Source: Heliocidaris erythrogramma (taxonomy: Eukaryota; Echinodermata; Echinoidea; Camarodonta; Echinometridae). Taken from it: a DNA stretch of 64,000 bases. Location: NCBI GenBank assembly GCA_025617745.1, contig CM046870.1, positions 30,213,927-30,277,926 on the forward strand. The letters run 5' to 3'. The notes under the pieces are model-generated. The model made no database searches. It saw nothing but the letters and a program-made list of their open reading frames with translations, and was not told the DNA's origin. Positions 43,901-53,650 of this stretch are shown here, in pieces. Position 1 is the stretch's first letter. Every line of letters begins with the position of its first letter. The position numbers and the translations under genes are program-made.

Positions 43901-46245
43901 GGCGGGGACATAATTACGCATCGCGTAATTACTAATTCAGTTGTTTTTAATCCTTTTATTAATTTTTTCTTTCCACCTTTCCTTTCATTACGTTATTCTT
44001 TTATTGCTTTTATCATTTTGTTTTCCATCTTTCATAATGTTACTGTTTATATTTATTCTTTTTATCCTCTTTTTTATTGCTTTCCATCTTCACTTTGTTC
44101 TTTGTTCCCTTTTATCATCTTCTCTTCCACCTTTCTTCATGTTTATATTTATCTTTTTATCATTTTTCTCTCTATCTCTCGCTTTGTCATTTCTTGCTTT
44201 TATCCTTCTATCAATTATCTTTCCATCCTTCCTCTCGTTATATTCTTTGTTTCCTGTTATCATTTTCTCCCCCACCTTCCTCACGTTAATCTTTATCCTT
44301 CTATCATTTCTCTCTCTGTCTTTCTTTATATAAGTTAAACTTTTTTTATCCTATCATTTCTCTCTCTATCTTTCATATTATTCTTTTTAAAATCATTTTC
44401 TGCTTTCCATCTTTACTTACTTTCCTTAAAACATTCTTTGCTTTTATCCTATCATTTTCTTTCGTTATGTTATCCTTTATTCAAATTATCATCTTCTCTT
44501 CTATCTTTCCTTATGTTACTCTTAATATCTTTATCCTTCTATCATTTGTCTCTTTCTTTATGTTATTCTTTGTTTTTATCCACTTATTTTTACTTTCCAA
44601 GTTTCCTTTTGTTCTATTCTTTGTTTCCTTTCATATTTTCTTCCATCCTTCCTACCCTTCTATTCTCTCTTTATAGTTCATGTTTTTCTTTGCATTATCC
44701 TTCTATTGTTCTTCTTTATTCCCTTGTTTGTCGTTTGTAGCTTGAAAACGGGAAAAATCATACTGAGATGGACTCTTTTTCAATTTGTCCCCTTGAAGAC
44801 ACCTTCCTGAAAAATGTTCGAAAATTTCTACCAACGCGACGCGACGTTACCCGACTGTTTAGCAAAAGCCATTTCACAGCATGGCTACAGAAGCCATTTT
44901 CTGCATCAAGTAGGCCTATGTTGATATGATATTGATATGATATGATATGATACCCTAACCCTAATGAAATTTGTTAGAAGAAAAAAAAGTAGGTCGAGTT
45001 GTCCAGGGTATTGGGTCGAGTTGTCTTGGGTCGGGCTGTCCAGTGGTCGTGTTGTCCGGACCCCAAATTAGGAGCCTACACCCAAACACATTAGGTGGGA
45101 CACCGTCTACTGTACTGTCATGCTGTGTACGATTCCAGTGTAATCCTATGCAAAAGATATGTGATTTTATTTCTAATATCATGAATATAAAAAAAAAAAT
45201 GATTGTCACATTAAATCGCCTTTACTCAGAAATAGAATTTGTAAGGGTAAACTTGTTTTGCCTGTTTGTGCAGTTTATAATCTGTGGAAGACATCAGTGC
45301 TGAATTATTTTATTCTAAAAAATGCATAAAATTGTATTGAAACAGTACAGCAGTGGTGTTTAGTAGAGATCGATGGCCATCATCTGATCATAGAACATCA
45401 TAGAACACATTATTTAACAATAACATGATTAACAGTTGAATGCAGGTCTGAAACAAAATTAAACATGTTAAACAAAAACTTGAAAAAGTAACATTTTGTA
45501 ACAAAATAAAAATTACAACAAATTTGACCCCGCTCTAAGTAAACTTAGTCTAATATTAATAAATTAAAACTGCTATTAAATTAATGAAAATTAAAGACAA
45601 AGTCGAACAAGTAAAGATGAAAATGAAATTGAAAGACACTCCACTCCAGTCTCCACTTAGTTACATGACTTATCATGCATGTCAATGCTTATTATCATGA
45701 ACAAAATAAAATCTCACCGTTTCATTTTCCATACGCAATCGCTGTGCCTCTCTTTCAAACATCTGGATTTGTCTCTGTTGCTGTTCAATTACATCCAAAT
45801 GTAACATAGAAAGGACTTTCAAATGAGAAATTTCAGCATTCGCTTTGTCTGGCGATCCATTTGTTGGAGTAACGACACAGCCGCCGTCTCCAGATCCTGC
45901 GATTGGATTATCGTTTGGCTTTGTGTTGTCCGACTGTGCGACATTTGAAACATCGCGAGCCACAGCCATCGCCGTAGCGTTCACAACAACGGACGGGTCA
46001 TTGTCGGGCGCGTTGTTTCGTAGTGTGTCCCCTTCACGCTGCTGCTCGTCCATATTGTCTGGAAGCGACACGTTCTCGTTGCTAGAACCGTCGCTGTTTT
46101 TCAAATATAATTTTCGAGTAGAATAAGATTTCCCGGTGAGCTTCGATCGCTGCAATCCAATGAAATCAGACTTCATGTTCCCTGGAGCCATGGGAGAAAA
46201 TGCCGCTGCCAAATCAAGAAATACGTTGCGAAAGTACGACGACAT
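31845..46245 (-). CDS. MSL1: MSL1 homologue, scaffold of the MSL histone acetyltransferase complex
   Basis: Join of 45718-46245, 36806-36939, 35798-36119, 33452-33641, 32510-32582 and 31845-31932 (minus strand), about 444 residues. MSL1 dimerises and binds MSL2 through an N-terminal coiled coil and recruits MOF and MSL3 through the C-terminal PEHE domain for H4K16 acetylation in the nucleus. The coiled coil is clear (HLKVLSMLHLDVIEQQQRQI from residue 141, continuing LKCRLERMNRRTH in exon 2), matching vertebrate LLLLQLDLIEQQQQQL. A proline/basic linker follows (VGRPRKILDSP), then a Ser/Lys/Glu-rich stretch. PEHE hallmarks are FEQRHCKLEQDERKRKRWDI, YIEMCDTIPVITFG and EFELPWFDAKQRERDEHRRQ. Start at 46245 is the first Met of an open exon. 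The exon 3 donor is the one weak junction. Intron 1 is 8.8 kb and transposon-filled. Confidence 0.9.
32510..32582 (-). CDS. MSL1: MSL1 coding exon 5
   Basis: 73 bases, acceptor TTTGTTGTAG, donor GTAAGC. EYIEMCDTIPVITFGVQVPS then VKP; corresponds to the PVxAFG segment of PEHE proteins. Confidence 0.88.
32841..33072. mobile_element. TTAA-target MITE, CCCCTACCATGCC ends (copy 1)
   Basis: TTAA at 32837-32840 and 33073-33076; left CCCCTACCATGCCGTGGG, right GGTGGCATGGAAGGGG. 232 bp, in MSL1 intron 4. piggyBac-like by target and short imperfect ends. Confidence 0.88.
33283..33332 (-). repeat. Decayed copy of the MSL1 exon 4 3' end
   Basis: On the minus strand, CACTAACCATGATTTATACC then GGAAAATGATGGTTAAACC parallels the exon 4 end, ACTAACCACGTTTTATCC then GGAGAAAATGATGGTAAGACC. 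The donor is lost (GGTTAA). It lies 120 bp downstream of the real donor, inside intron 4. About three-quarters identical by eye over 47 positions. Confidence 0.5.
33452..33641 (-). CDS. MSL1: MSL1 coding exon 4 (PEHE core)
   Basis: 63 codons plus one base; acceptor GCTATGTCAG, donor GTAAGA. Contains KRKRWDIQRIRELREHERL, the most conserved stretch of the PEHE region. Confidence 0.92.
34278..34512. mobile_element. TTAA-target MITE, CCTACCATGCC ends (copy 2)
   Basis: TTAA at 34274-34277 and 34513-34516; same orientation and interior (AGGCTCAGAATGGCTT; TTTGCCCAGTTTGCTCAAGA) as 32,841. 235 bp. Confidence 0.88.
34611..34748. mobile_element. 138-bp foldback MITE, GGGGAGCGTTTCATC ends
   Basis: Perfect terminal inverted repeats over about 38 bp, starting GGGGAGCGTTTCATCAAGTG. 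The best-preserved copy of the family seen at 3.9, 9.9, 20.1 and 22.1 kb, so probably the youngest. Confidence 0.88.
35486..35562. repeat. 77-bp hairpin
   Basis: TCGTGTGTTGAGAGCCAGAA at the left, TTCTGGCTCTCAACACACGA at the right; loop contains GTTAACTCATACGTTAACTC. Possibly a minimal MITE, just upstream of the 35,573 element. Confidence 0.75.
35573..35754. mobile_element. TA-target MITE, CAGTGGAACC family (inverted relative to 16,295)
   Basis: TA on both sides; left CAGTGGAACCTCGTTGTAAA, right TATCAAGGTTCCACTG; interior complementary to 16,295-16,471. Confidence 0.85.
35798..36119 (-). CDS. MSL1: MSL1 coding exon 3
   Basis: Acceptor CCTTTTCAG, completing Arg, then KRRSELEPSIHS, and a KRQRRAEKLAKKEEKK charged run, to LRVPQADLLDEEA. 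The end is set at a GTAATG donor because only this keeps phase with exon 4. The stronger-looking GTGAGC donor 7 bp further (after 35791) would leave phase 1 and break the frame unless another exon exists. Confidence 0.75.
36220..36384. mobile_element. TA-target MITE, CAGTTAAC family (copy 2)
   Basis: Left TA then CAGTTAACTTTG; right end degenerate (GGTTAACTC). Shares CTGTTGGGACCAT and TTTGGTCAAAAAATTGGA with 17,643. Lies upstream of MSL1 exon 3, in intron 2. Confidence 0.7.
36806..36939 (-). CDS. MSL1: MSL1 coding exon 2
   Basis: 44 codons plus two bases; acceptor TTGCTTCTGCAG, donor GTAGGT. End of the coiled coil and an Asn run, then HRPVGRPRKILDSPVQK. Confidence 0.88.
37036..37774. mobile_element. 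Foldback element, GGTATTCTGAG ends
   Basis: Left GGTATTCTGAGATTCATTTT, right ATGCTCAGAATACCACC; an internal second GGTATTCTGAGAACC near 37,122 suggests a nested or partial second copy. Ends match 9,003-9,213. No ORF. Confidence 0.68.
38178..38340. mobile_element. TTAA-type MITE, partial copy 3
   Basis: GAAGGTTTAGTTCTGGGAA, GTGTGAGCTTTCTCATTCC and TTTGGAAGAGCAT follow the left half of 24,146. The right half and terminus are missing. Confidence 0.75.
39317..40389. mobile_element. 1,073-bp DNA transposon (copy B), CAG...CTG ends, AGTA target
   Basis: Inverted relative to copy A at 13,581. Left CAGTCAGACCGCAGGTC, right GACCTGCGGATTGGCTG. AGTA is directly repeated (39313-39316 and 40390-40393). 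In MSL1 intron 1. Differing targets (TATA, AGTA) show two independent insertions. Confidence 0.92.
41177..41198. repeat. CT microsatellite
   Basis: About ten CT units. Confidence 0.85.
41806..42233. mobile_element. TA-target element with GGGAGACTGTCTCCC arms
   Basis: Left end after TA reads TCAGTAAATGCGCACAGGCT; right is GCCGTGCGCCTCTACTG before TA. Nested palindromes GGGAGACTGTCTCCC and GGAGATTGTCTCCC lie inside both arms. About 428 bp, in MSL1 intron 1. Open frames across it are low-confidence shadows. Confidence 0.72.
42471..45064. mobile_element. 2.6-kb non-autonomous DNA transposon, 8-bp target duplication, pyrimidine-rich core
   Basis: AAATTAGG is directly repeated at 42463-42470 and 45065-45072. 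Long inverted arms carry iterated words (GACAACTCGACCCAATAC, CTGGACAACTCGAC; complement at 44,990-45,060). A second inverted pair follows: GTCGGGTAACGTCGCGTCGC at 42,640 and GCGACGCGACGTTACCCGAC at 44,837. Between them, 42,830-44,740 is extremely C/T-rich on the plus strand. The 8-bp duplication fits hAT-like mobilisation, but the ends are not CAGGG. No transposase. Confidence 0.82.
43396..43909. mobile_element. Nested element, GTCCCCGCC...GGCGGGGAC ends
   Basis: Inverted 9-bp ends; contains two tandem diverged copies of a block with GATTGTTTTATCTGATAGGG and ATTATGCAAATTTAT. Lies within the pyrimidine-rich core of the 42,471 element. Target duplication not found. Confidence 0.6.
45718..46245 (-). 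CDS. MSL1: MSL1 coding exon 1
   Basis: 176 codons, phase 0, donor GTGAGA after RMENET. Low-complexity Asn/Asp/Ser-rich N-terminus, then the start of the coiled coil. Confidence 0.88.
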
Positions 46246-46479
46246 TTGAAAAACAAAGCAGCTTGGTATTTAAAAAGAGCATTCTTCAAGTTCAATGTTC
46301 ACAAAATGTTAGAATACCTAATCTGACTAAATCATGGCATTTGAAAGCTTTTCCAATCAACTGCAGTCATCTATAAAACCCGGTATATTCTTCTCCGCAC
46401 GCCTAAACTGCTAAAGTAGAGTCCCTGACGAAATAATCATCCGCATATTTGAAGCAAATTTTACTGTTTCATCTCCATT

Positions 46480-46800
46480 TTCCAGACACGACGGCTATAC
46501 GTACGTGCAATGTGCGTGCGTGCGCTTTGCGTGTCTTCTCCATATCCTATAACTATACTGTACACGAAGCGCGCGCTAGTAGTATTCGATTCCGCGGCTC
46601 TAACGCTAAATGATGCAAGTGCAGTGCAGTGGCTAGCCTAGCGCCGTATGTGGACTCCGATCCGACGGCCTAGTGCTATCCTAGCCTGAGCTGACCCGGC
46701 GGTAAGCTAGCAGGCATGCGTTGAAACGGAGCAGCCGCGCCGCACAGAATTATCACTGCCCTCCGATTTTATTCACGTGCGGTGATTAGTCTCGTACACT
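46480..46800 (-). promoter_or_regulatory. CpG-rich segment upstream of MSL1
   Basis: CpG density rises here (CGTACGTGCAATGTGCGTGC, GAAGCGCGCGC, GATCCGACGG, GCAGCCGCGCCGC) relative to flanking AT-rich DNA, 230-550 bp upstream of the MSL1 start codon. Probable promoter by composition and position; no core element identified. Confidence 0.45.
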
Positions 46801-47010
46801 CAACATTATATAAAATGGACCCATAAAGAAAAAGGTAAACCAGTTAAAAAACATAATAAAAATGTTCCACGATATAGCCATGATATTGGTGTAAGATGGG
46901 CATATAAAAGTATAACAATTAAATTGTCTTTTTCGAAGAAAAAAAACTTTTCATTTTTTTTTTCAAAAAGTAGTGTTTGTATATTGTTGAAACCAGGACG
47001 TGAATATCCA

Positions 47011-47030
47011 GCTTCTGTGGCGCAATCGGC

Positions 47031-47067
<37 letters not shown>

Positions 47068-47084
47068 GAGCCCACCCAGGAGCG
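47011..47084 (+). tRNA. tRNA-Asn (GTT anticodon)
   Basis: Complete cloverleaf without intron. Acceptor GCTTCTG pairs with CAGGAGC (one G-U), discriminator G. Anticodon arm TTCGG-CTGTTAA-CCGAA gives GTT. A box TGGCGCAATCGG and B box GGTTCGAGCCC are consensus. A TTTTT terminator follows at 47090-47094. Not SINE-derived: the stems are intact and there is no tail. Confidence 0.96.
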
Positions 47085-47454
47085 GTAAATTTTTAATGAC
47101 ATTTTTTTGCTTTAAATATTGTTTTTCAGATACAATTTACAAGTCATATACCACATATTTATGAAAAAAGTGTATCTAAATCTTGTAAGACTTTCCATTC
47201 TGAATTAGTTCCTCATGACTTTTATTTTTTACTTGATTCACTTCATTTGTATTATAGTCATTATTTTAATCAGACAATTCAAACCTGCTATCAGCTGGAA
47301 GCTGCACATGCTATTCAGCAAGGCCTTGAACAAAGTTCAAACATGATACATGAATACAAAGGAAATCACAGAAAACATTACAAGGATTACAAAAATAAAA
47401 TGAATACGTCGGATACCTTGTACATAGCGCATGTCTCATGTCTGGATCAAACTA

Positions 47455-47831
47455 CACACTTAGAAATAAAGGTACAATTTTGCACCCTTCAAATGCAACA
47501 CTGGCAGCACCTTTTTGGGTGCAACTTTGCACCCTAAGAAGCTTTTTACACCTTTAAGGGTGCAGTTAGCTACATTTTGCACCCTTAAAGGGTGCATAGT
47601 TGTACCTTTTAGAAAAGGTACAAATTTGCACCCTTTGGATGCAAAAATTTCTGCACCCTTAAAGGTGCAAAGTTGCACCTTTTAGGGTGCAAACGGGCAT
47701 TAAAGGGTGCAAACGAGAACAAAAAAGGTGCATTTTTGCACCCTTTTCATGTAGGGTGCAAGATTGCACCCAAAAAGGTGCTGCCAGTGTTGCATTTAGG
47801 GTGCAAACCTGAACCTTTTTTTCTAAGTGTG
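47455..47831. mobile_element. 377-bp MITE, CACACTTAG ends, TA target, with empty paralogous site
   Basis: Ends CACACTTAGAAATAAAGGTA and CTTTTTTTCTAAGTGTG; TA on both sides. The same host sequence in unit 2 (GGATCAAACTATAGTGCATT near 49,734) lacks it, fixing the boundaries exactly. About 75-bp imperfect inverted repeats, with many GGGTGCAA / TTGCACCC words inside. Confidence 0.95.
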
Positions 47832-48209
47832 TATAGTGCATTCTATACCCGTATAGGCTAGGCCTCATAGACCTACCTTAATAAGGTATTATAATTATTA
47901 CAACTTTTATAGGAATCTCATTCATTTCCTAATTATAGTATCAACACGAGGGTAGTGGGCTGCAAAATATCCAGATACTTCCAAGGCTCCAAACTTTATT
48001 ATTCAACTTGGGTATAGAATCGATTTTTGCAAGCCCATGCAGCCTCTTGTGAGGGCAAGCGAAAGGAGTTTTGCATAAAATTATATTAACACGATTGCAA
48101 AGACTTTCGAAAAATCAACCTCGGCGGGCAATTTTATTAACCTTGTCCATCACCTTCAGGAAAGTGCGAGCATTATGTATGAGTTATACTTCTTGCTATG
48201 ACGTATTAT

Positions 48210-48934
48210 CAGTGGCGTATTATGGCGCCCGCGGGCAAAAAAAAATGAAGGTGCGCCCCCTCCCCCGTGCCCAACCAGTTTGAATTTGAATTGTGCAAGA
48301 GAGGGAGCAAAGCGACTGAGTGGCAAATTTTTGGCATATTTTAACCCTAAAAAAACACAATTTCTTGCGCATTTTACCCGGGAAATTTTGTAAGATCACT
48401 GCAATTAAGCGTTAAAGAAGAATTTTGTACATTGATAAACGGTTCTCTATTCACTCACTTATAAAATTCGGAACAAAATTAACGAAAACCCTTGAGAAAT
48501 AGTCGAGGAATTTAGCAAGTCGACTGAAAGTTGAGATTTCTTTTAAAATAATGTTGAACCTCTGCAAATGTTGTTTTATGCACTTATCATCCTATATTGG
48601 GGTGCAATTAATATTTAGCAAGAGGCGGATAAAACTTACATTATAATTATATAGCGAACAAAGCAACAATTTCATCTTTATTTTTCAAATTTTGAACCCT
48701 TAAAAAAGCTAACTATATACTGCGGGCGCGAAATTACGAGATCCTAAAAGAAAATAATTATGCAAGGGAGGAAAGCGACCGAGCTTTAGAAAATGTTTGC
48801 ATTTTAAATTCTCAAAAACTGTATAATGCATTTCCTGCCGATTGGGGGGGGGCGCAATATCCTTAAGGAATATGATTTTTTTTCTTCATCTCCCTTTTTT
48901 TCCCTTTGTTTTGCGCTTTTTAGATACGCCACTG
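48210..48934. mobile_element. hAT-like element CAGTGGCGTA...TACGCCACTG (segment B, unit 1)
   Basis: 725 bp; CGTATTAT on the left and CATATTAT on the right form a 7/8-matching target duplication. Non-coding. Repeated with the array at 50,079-50,789, 51,496-52,223 and 52,932-53,650. Confidence 0.75.
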
Positions 48935-50078
48935 CATATTATGTATAGTCTGATCATAATTATTTTATATGGGATATAATAATAGGTATCACTTGCCCAA
49001 CAGTTGATTTCTCCAAAGTCTTTGCAATCGTGTTCATTTTGAAATTTACAAAGGCGTCACAAAACCCACCCAATCTACGTTCCAAAACTAACGACCGCAC
49101 CCACAACCACCCTTCCAGATAAAGTCCCTGGTGGAATATTTAGGACTAAGATCAAAGATCCATGAACAACTCCAAGCCTATTTTAAAGTAACGATTCGTT
49201 AAATTCAGCATCACTGTAGCGTAAGCAAATCCTGAAAAAGCGAGTAGCGACCGAGCGAAAAAAAAATGCAATTTCCTGTTTTAAAGTTTGTATATTTTTA
49301 TCCTATAGAGCACCTTTAAATACACGCACTGACAAATCCAAAAAAAATTGTTGAAAAATATTGGCTCAAGATTGTTTAGGGCTCTCGTGCATAAAAAGTT
49401 GCGTTTGACTCAACACTTTATGCAAGAGGCCCCATGCAAGTCAACGCTGGGGGTGACTGGGGTGACATGCATGAGAGGAGTCGTATAGCGAGCGAGCCGG
49501 GAAACGTCCGAAAGGAAACCCTTTCCCCCGAATAGAAAATTCGCCTTAACCATGCATGTTAACCTTATAAAAATAAACAGAGGTGTCGATCCGTGTTCAC
49601 GATTGGGGGGGGGGGGGGGTGACCGGCGAGGGAGTGATACATGAATACAAAGGAAATCACAGAAAACATTACAAGGATTACAAAAATAAAATGAATACGT
49701 CGGATACCTTGTACATAGCGCATGTCTCATGTCTGGATCAAACTATAGTGCATTCTATACCCGTATAGGTTAGACCTCATAGACCTATAGGAATCTCATT
49801 CATTTCCTAATTATAGTATCAACACGAGGGTAGTGGGCAGCAAAATATCCAGATACTTCCAAGGCTCCAAACTTTATATATTCAACTTGGGTATAGAATC
49901 GATTTTTGCAAGCCCAGCCTCTTGTGAGGGCAAGCGAAAGGAGTTTTGCATATATTAACACGATTGCAAAGACTTTCGAAAAATCAACCTCGGCGGGCAA
50001 TTTTATTAACCTTGTCCATCACCTTCAGGAAAGTGCGAGCATTATGTATGAGTTATACTTCTTGCTATGACGTATTGC

Positions 50079-50789
50079 CAGTGGCGTATTATGGCGCCCG
50101 CGGGCAAAAAAATGAAGGTGCGCCCCCTCCCCCGTGCCCAACCAGTTATTGTGCAAGCGAGGGAGCAAAGCGACTGAGTGGCAATTTTTTTGCATATTTT
50201 AAACCCTAAAAAAACACAATTTCTTGCGCATTTTACCCAGGAAATGTTGTAGGATCACTGCAATTAAGCGTTAAAGAAGAATGTTGTACATTGATAAACG
50301 GTTCTCTATTCACTCACTTCTAAAATTCGGAGCAAAATTAACGAAAACCCTTGAGAAATAGTCGAGGAATTTAGCAAGTCGACTGAAAGTTGAGATTTCT
50401 TTTAAAATAATGTTGAACCTCTGCAAATGTTGTTTTATGCACTTATCATCCTATATTGGGGTGCAATTAATATTTAGCAAGAGGCGGATAAAACTTACAT
50501 TATTATATAGCGAACAAAGCAACAATTTCATCTTTATTTTTCAAATTTTGAACCCTTAAAAAAGCTAACTATATACTGCGGGCGCGAAATTACGAGATCC
50601 TAAAAGAAAATAATTATGCAAGGGAGAAAAAAGCGACCGAGCTTTAGAAAATGTTTGCATTTTAAATTCTCAAAAACTGTATAATGCATTTCCTGCCGAT
50701 TGGGGGGGCGCAATATCCTTAAGGAATATGATTTTTTTCTTTATCTCACTTTTTTTTCCTTTGTTTTGCGCTTTTTAGATACGCCACTG
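50079..50789. mobile_element. Segment B element, unit 2
   Basis: CAGTGGCGTATTATGG start and GATACGCCACTG end; carried by tandem duplication rather than a new insertion. Confidence 0.8.
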
Positions 50790-51495
50790 CATATTATGTA
50801 TAGTCTGATCATAATTATTTTATATGGGATATAATAATAGGTATCACTTGCCCAACAGTTGATTTCTCCAAAGTCTTTGCAATCGTGTTCATTTTGAAAT
50901 TTACAAAGGCGTCACAAAACCCACCCAATCTACGTTCCAAAACTAACGACCGCACCCACAACCACCCTTCCAGATAAAGGCCCCTGGTGGAATAGTTAAG
51001 ACTAAGATCAAAGATCCATGAACAACTCCAAGCCTATTTTAAAGTAACGATTCGTTAAATTCAGCATCACTGTAGCGTAAGCAAATCCTGAAAAAGCGAG
51101 TAGCGACCGAGCGAAAAAAAAATGCAATTTCCTGTTTTAAAGTTTGTATATTTTTATCCTATAGAGCACCTTTAAATACACGCACTGACTAAATCAAAAA
51201 AAATGTTGAAAAATATTGGCTCAAGATTGTTTAGGGCTCTCGTGCATAAAAAGTTGCGTTTGACTCAACACTTTATGCAAGAGGCCCCATGCAAGTCAAC
51301 GCTGGGGGTGACTGGGGTGACATGCATGAGAGGAGTCGTGTAGCGAGCGAGCCGGGAAACGTCCGAAAGGAAACCCTTTCCCCCGAATAGAAAATTCGCC
51401 TTAACCATGCATGTTAACATTATAAAAATAAACAGAGGTGTCGATCCGTGTTCACGATTGGGGGGGGGGGGGGGTGACCGGCGAGGGAGCGAAGC

Positions 51496-52223
51496 CAGTG
51501 GCGTATATAGGGATTACGGCGCCCTGGGCAAAAAATTAAGTTACCCCCCCCCCCCCCCCCCCCCCCCGAGTGCCGAAACTTATCTACGTTAGCGAGGGAG
51601 CAAAGCGACCGAGCGGCATATTTTCAATTTTAACCCTAAAAAACACAATTTCTTGCGCATTTTACCCGGAAATTTTGTAAGATCACTGCAATTAAGCGTT
51701 AAAGAAGAATTTTGTACGTTGATAAACGGCTCTCTATTCACTCACTTCTAAAATTCGGAGCAAAATTAACGAAAAACCTTGAGAAATAGTCGAGGAATTT
51801 AGCAAGTCGACTGAAAGTTGAGATTTCTTTTAAAATAATGTTGAACCTCTGCAAATGTTGTTTTATGCACTTATCATCCTATATTGGGGTGCAATTAATA
51901 TTTAGCAAGAGGCGGATAAAACTTACATTATTATATAGCGAACAAAGCAACAATTTCATCTTTATTTTTCAAATTTTGAACCCTTAAAAAAGCTAACTAT
52001 ATACTGCGGGCGCGAAATTACGAGATCCTAAAAGAAAATAATTATGCAAGGGAGAAAAAAGCGACCGAGCTTTAGAAAATGTTTGCATTTTAAATTCTCA
52101 AAAACTGTATAATGCATTTCCTGCCGATTGGGGGGGGGGGCGCAATATCCTTAAGGAATATGATTTTTTTTCTTCATCTCCCTTTTTTTTCTCTTTGTTT
52201 TGCGCTTTTTAGATACGCCACTG
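51496..52223. mobile_element. Segment B element, unit 3
   Basis: CAGTGGCGTATATAGGG start; the left flank is the end of segment C (GCGAGGGAGCGAAGC) instead of the original target. Confidence 0.8.
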
Positions 52224-52931
52224 CATTATGTATAGTCTGATCATAATTATTTTCTATGGGATATAATAATAGGTATCACTTGCCCAACAGTTGATTTCTC
52301 CAAAGTCTTTGCAATCGTGTTCATTTTGAAATTTACAAAGGCGTCACAAAACCCACCCAATCTACGTTCCAAAACTAACGACCGCACCCACAACCACCCT
52401 TCCAGATAAAGGCCCCTGGTGGAATAGTTAAGACTAAGATCAAAGATCCATGAACAACTCCAAGCCTATTTTAAAGTAACGATTCGTTAAATTCAGCATC
52501 ACTGTAGCGTAAGCAAATCCTGAAAAAGCGAGTAGCGACCGAGCGAAAAAAAAATGCAATTTCCTGTTTTAAAGTTTGTATATTTTTATCCTATAGAGCA
52601 CCTTTAAATACACGCACTGACTAAATCAAAAAAAATTGTTGAAAAATATTGGCTCAAGATTGTTTAGGGCTCTCGTGCATAAAAAGTTGCGTTTGACTCA
52701 ACACTTTATGCAAGAGGCCCCATGCAAGTCAACGCTGGGGTGACTGGGGTGACATGCATGAGAGGAGTCGTGTAGCGAGCGAGCCGGGAAACGTCCGAAA
52801 GGAAACCCTTTCCCCCGAATAGAAAATTCGCCTTAACCATGCATGTTAACATTATAAAAATAAACAGAGGTGTCGATCCGTGTTCACGATTGGGGGGGGG
52901 GGGGGGGGGGTGACCGGCGAGGGAGCGAAGC

Positions 52932-53650
52932 CAGTGGCGTATATAGGGATTACGGCGCCCTGGGCAAAAAATTAAGTTACCCCCCCCCCCCCCGAGTGCC
53001 GAAACTTATCTACGTTAGCGAGGGAGCAAAGCGACCGAGCGGCATATTTTCAATTTTAACCCTAAAAAACACAATTTCTTGCGCATTTTACCCGGGAAAT
53101 TTTGTAAGATCACTGCAATTAAGCGTTAAAGAAGAATTTTGTACGTTGATAAACGGCTCTCTATTCACTCACTTCTAAAATTCGGAGCAAAATTAACGAA
53201 AAACCTTGAGAAATAGTCGAGGAATTTAGCAAGTCGACTGAAAGTTGAGATTTCTTTTAAAATAATGTTGAACCTCTGCAAATGTTGTTTTATGCACTTA
53301 TCATCCTATATTGGGGTGCAATTAATATTTAGCAAGAGGCGGATAAAACTTACATTATAATTATATAGCGAACAAAGCAACAATTTCATCTTTATTTTTC
53401 AAATTTTGAACCCTTAAAAAAGCTAACTATATACTGCGGGCGCGAAATTACGAGATCCTAAAAGAAAATAATTATGCAAGGGAGAAAAAAGCGACCGAGC
53501 TTTAGAAAATGTTTGCATTTTAAATTCTCAAAAACTGTATAATGCATTTCCTGCCGATTGGGGGGAGGGGCGCAATATCCTTAAGGAATATGATTTTTTT
53601 CTTCATCTCACTTATTTTTCTTTGTTTTGCGCTTTTTAGAAACGCCACTG
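52932..53650. mobile_element. Segment B element, unit 4
   Basis: As unit 3, with AACGCCACTG at the right end. Confidence 0.8.

Noticed and set aside
43817-44338. 173-aa open frame rich in Phe, Ile, Leu and Ser
   Set aside because: It is the translation of the polypyrimidine core of a transposon; overlapping frames look the same and no membrane-protein family pattern is present.
44952-44966. CCCTAACCCTAA telomere-like motif
   Set aside because: Only two repeats, next to GATAT repeats in a transposon arm; too short to call an interstitial telomere.
45845-46126. 93-aa plus-strand frame
   Set aside because: Antisense shadow of MSL1 exon 1.
48503-53240. Regular recurrence of a block resembling a CRISPR or satellite
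   Set aside because: Spacing is 1.4-1.9 kb with the whole interval conserved; it is a segmental tandem array, not short repeats with unique spacers.
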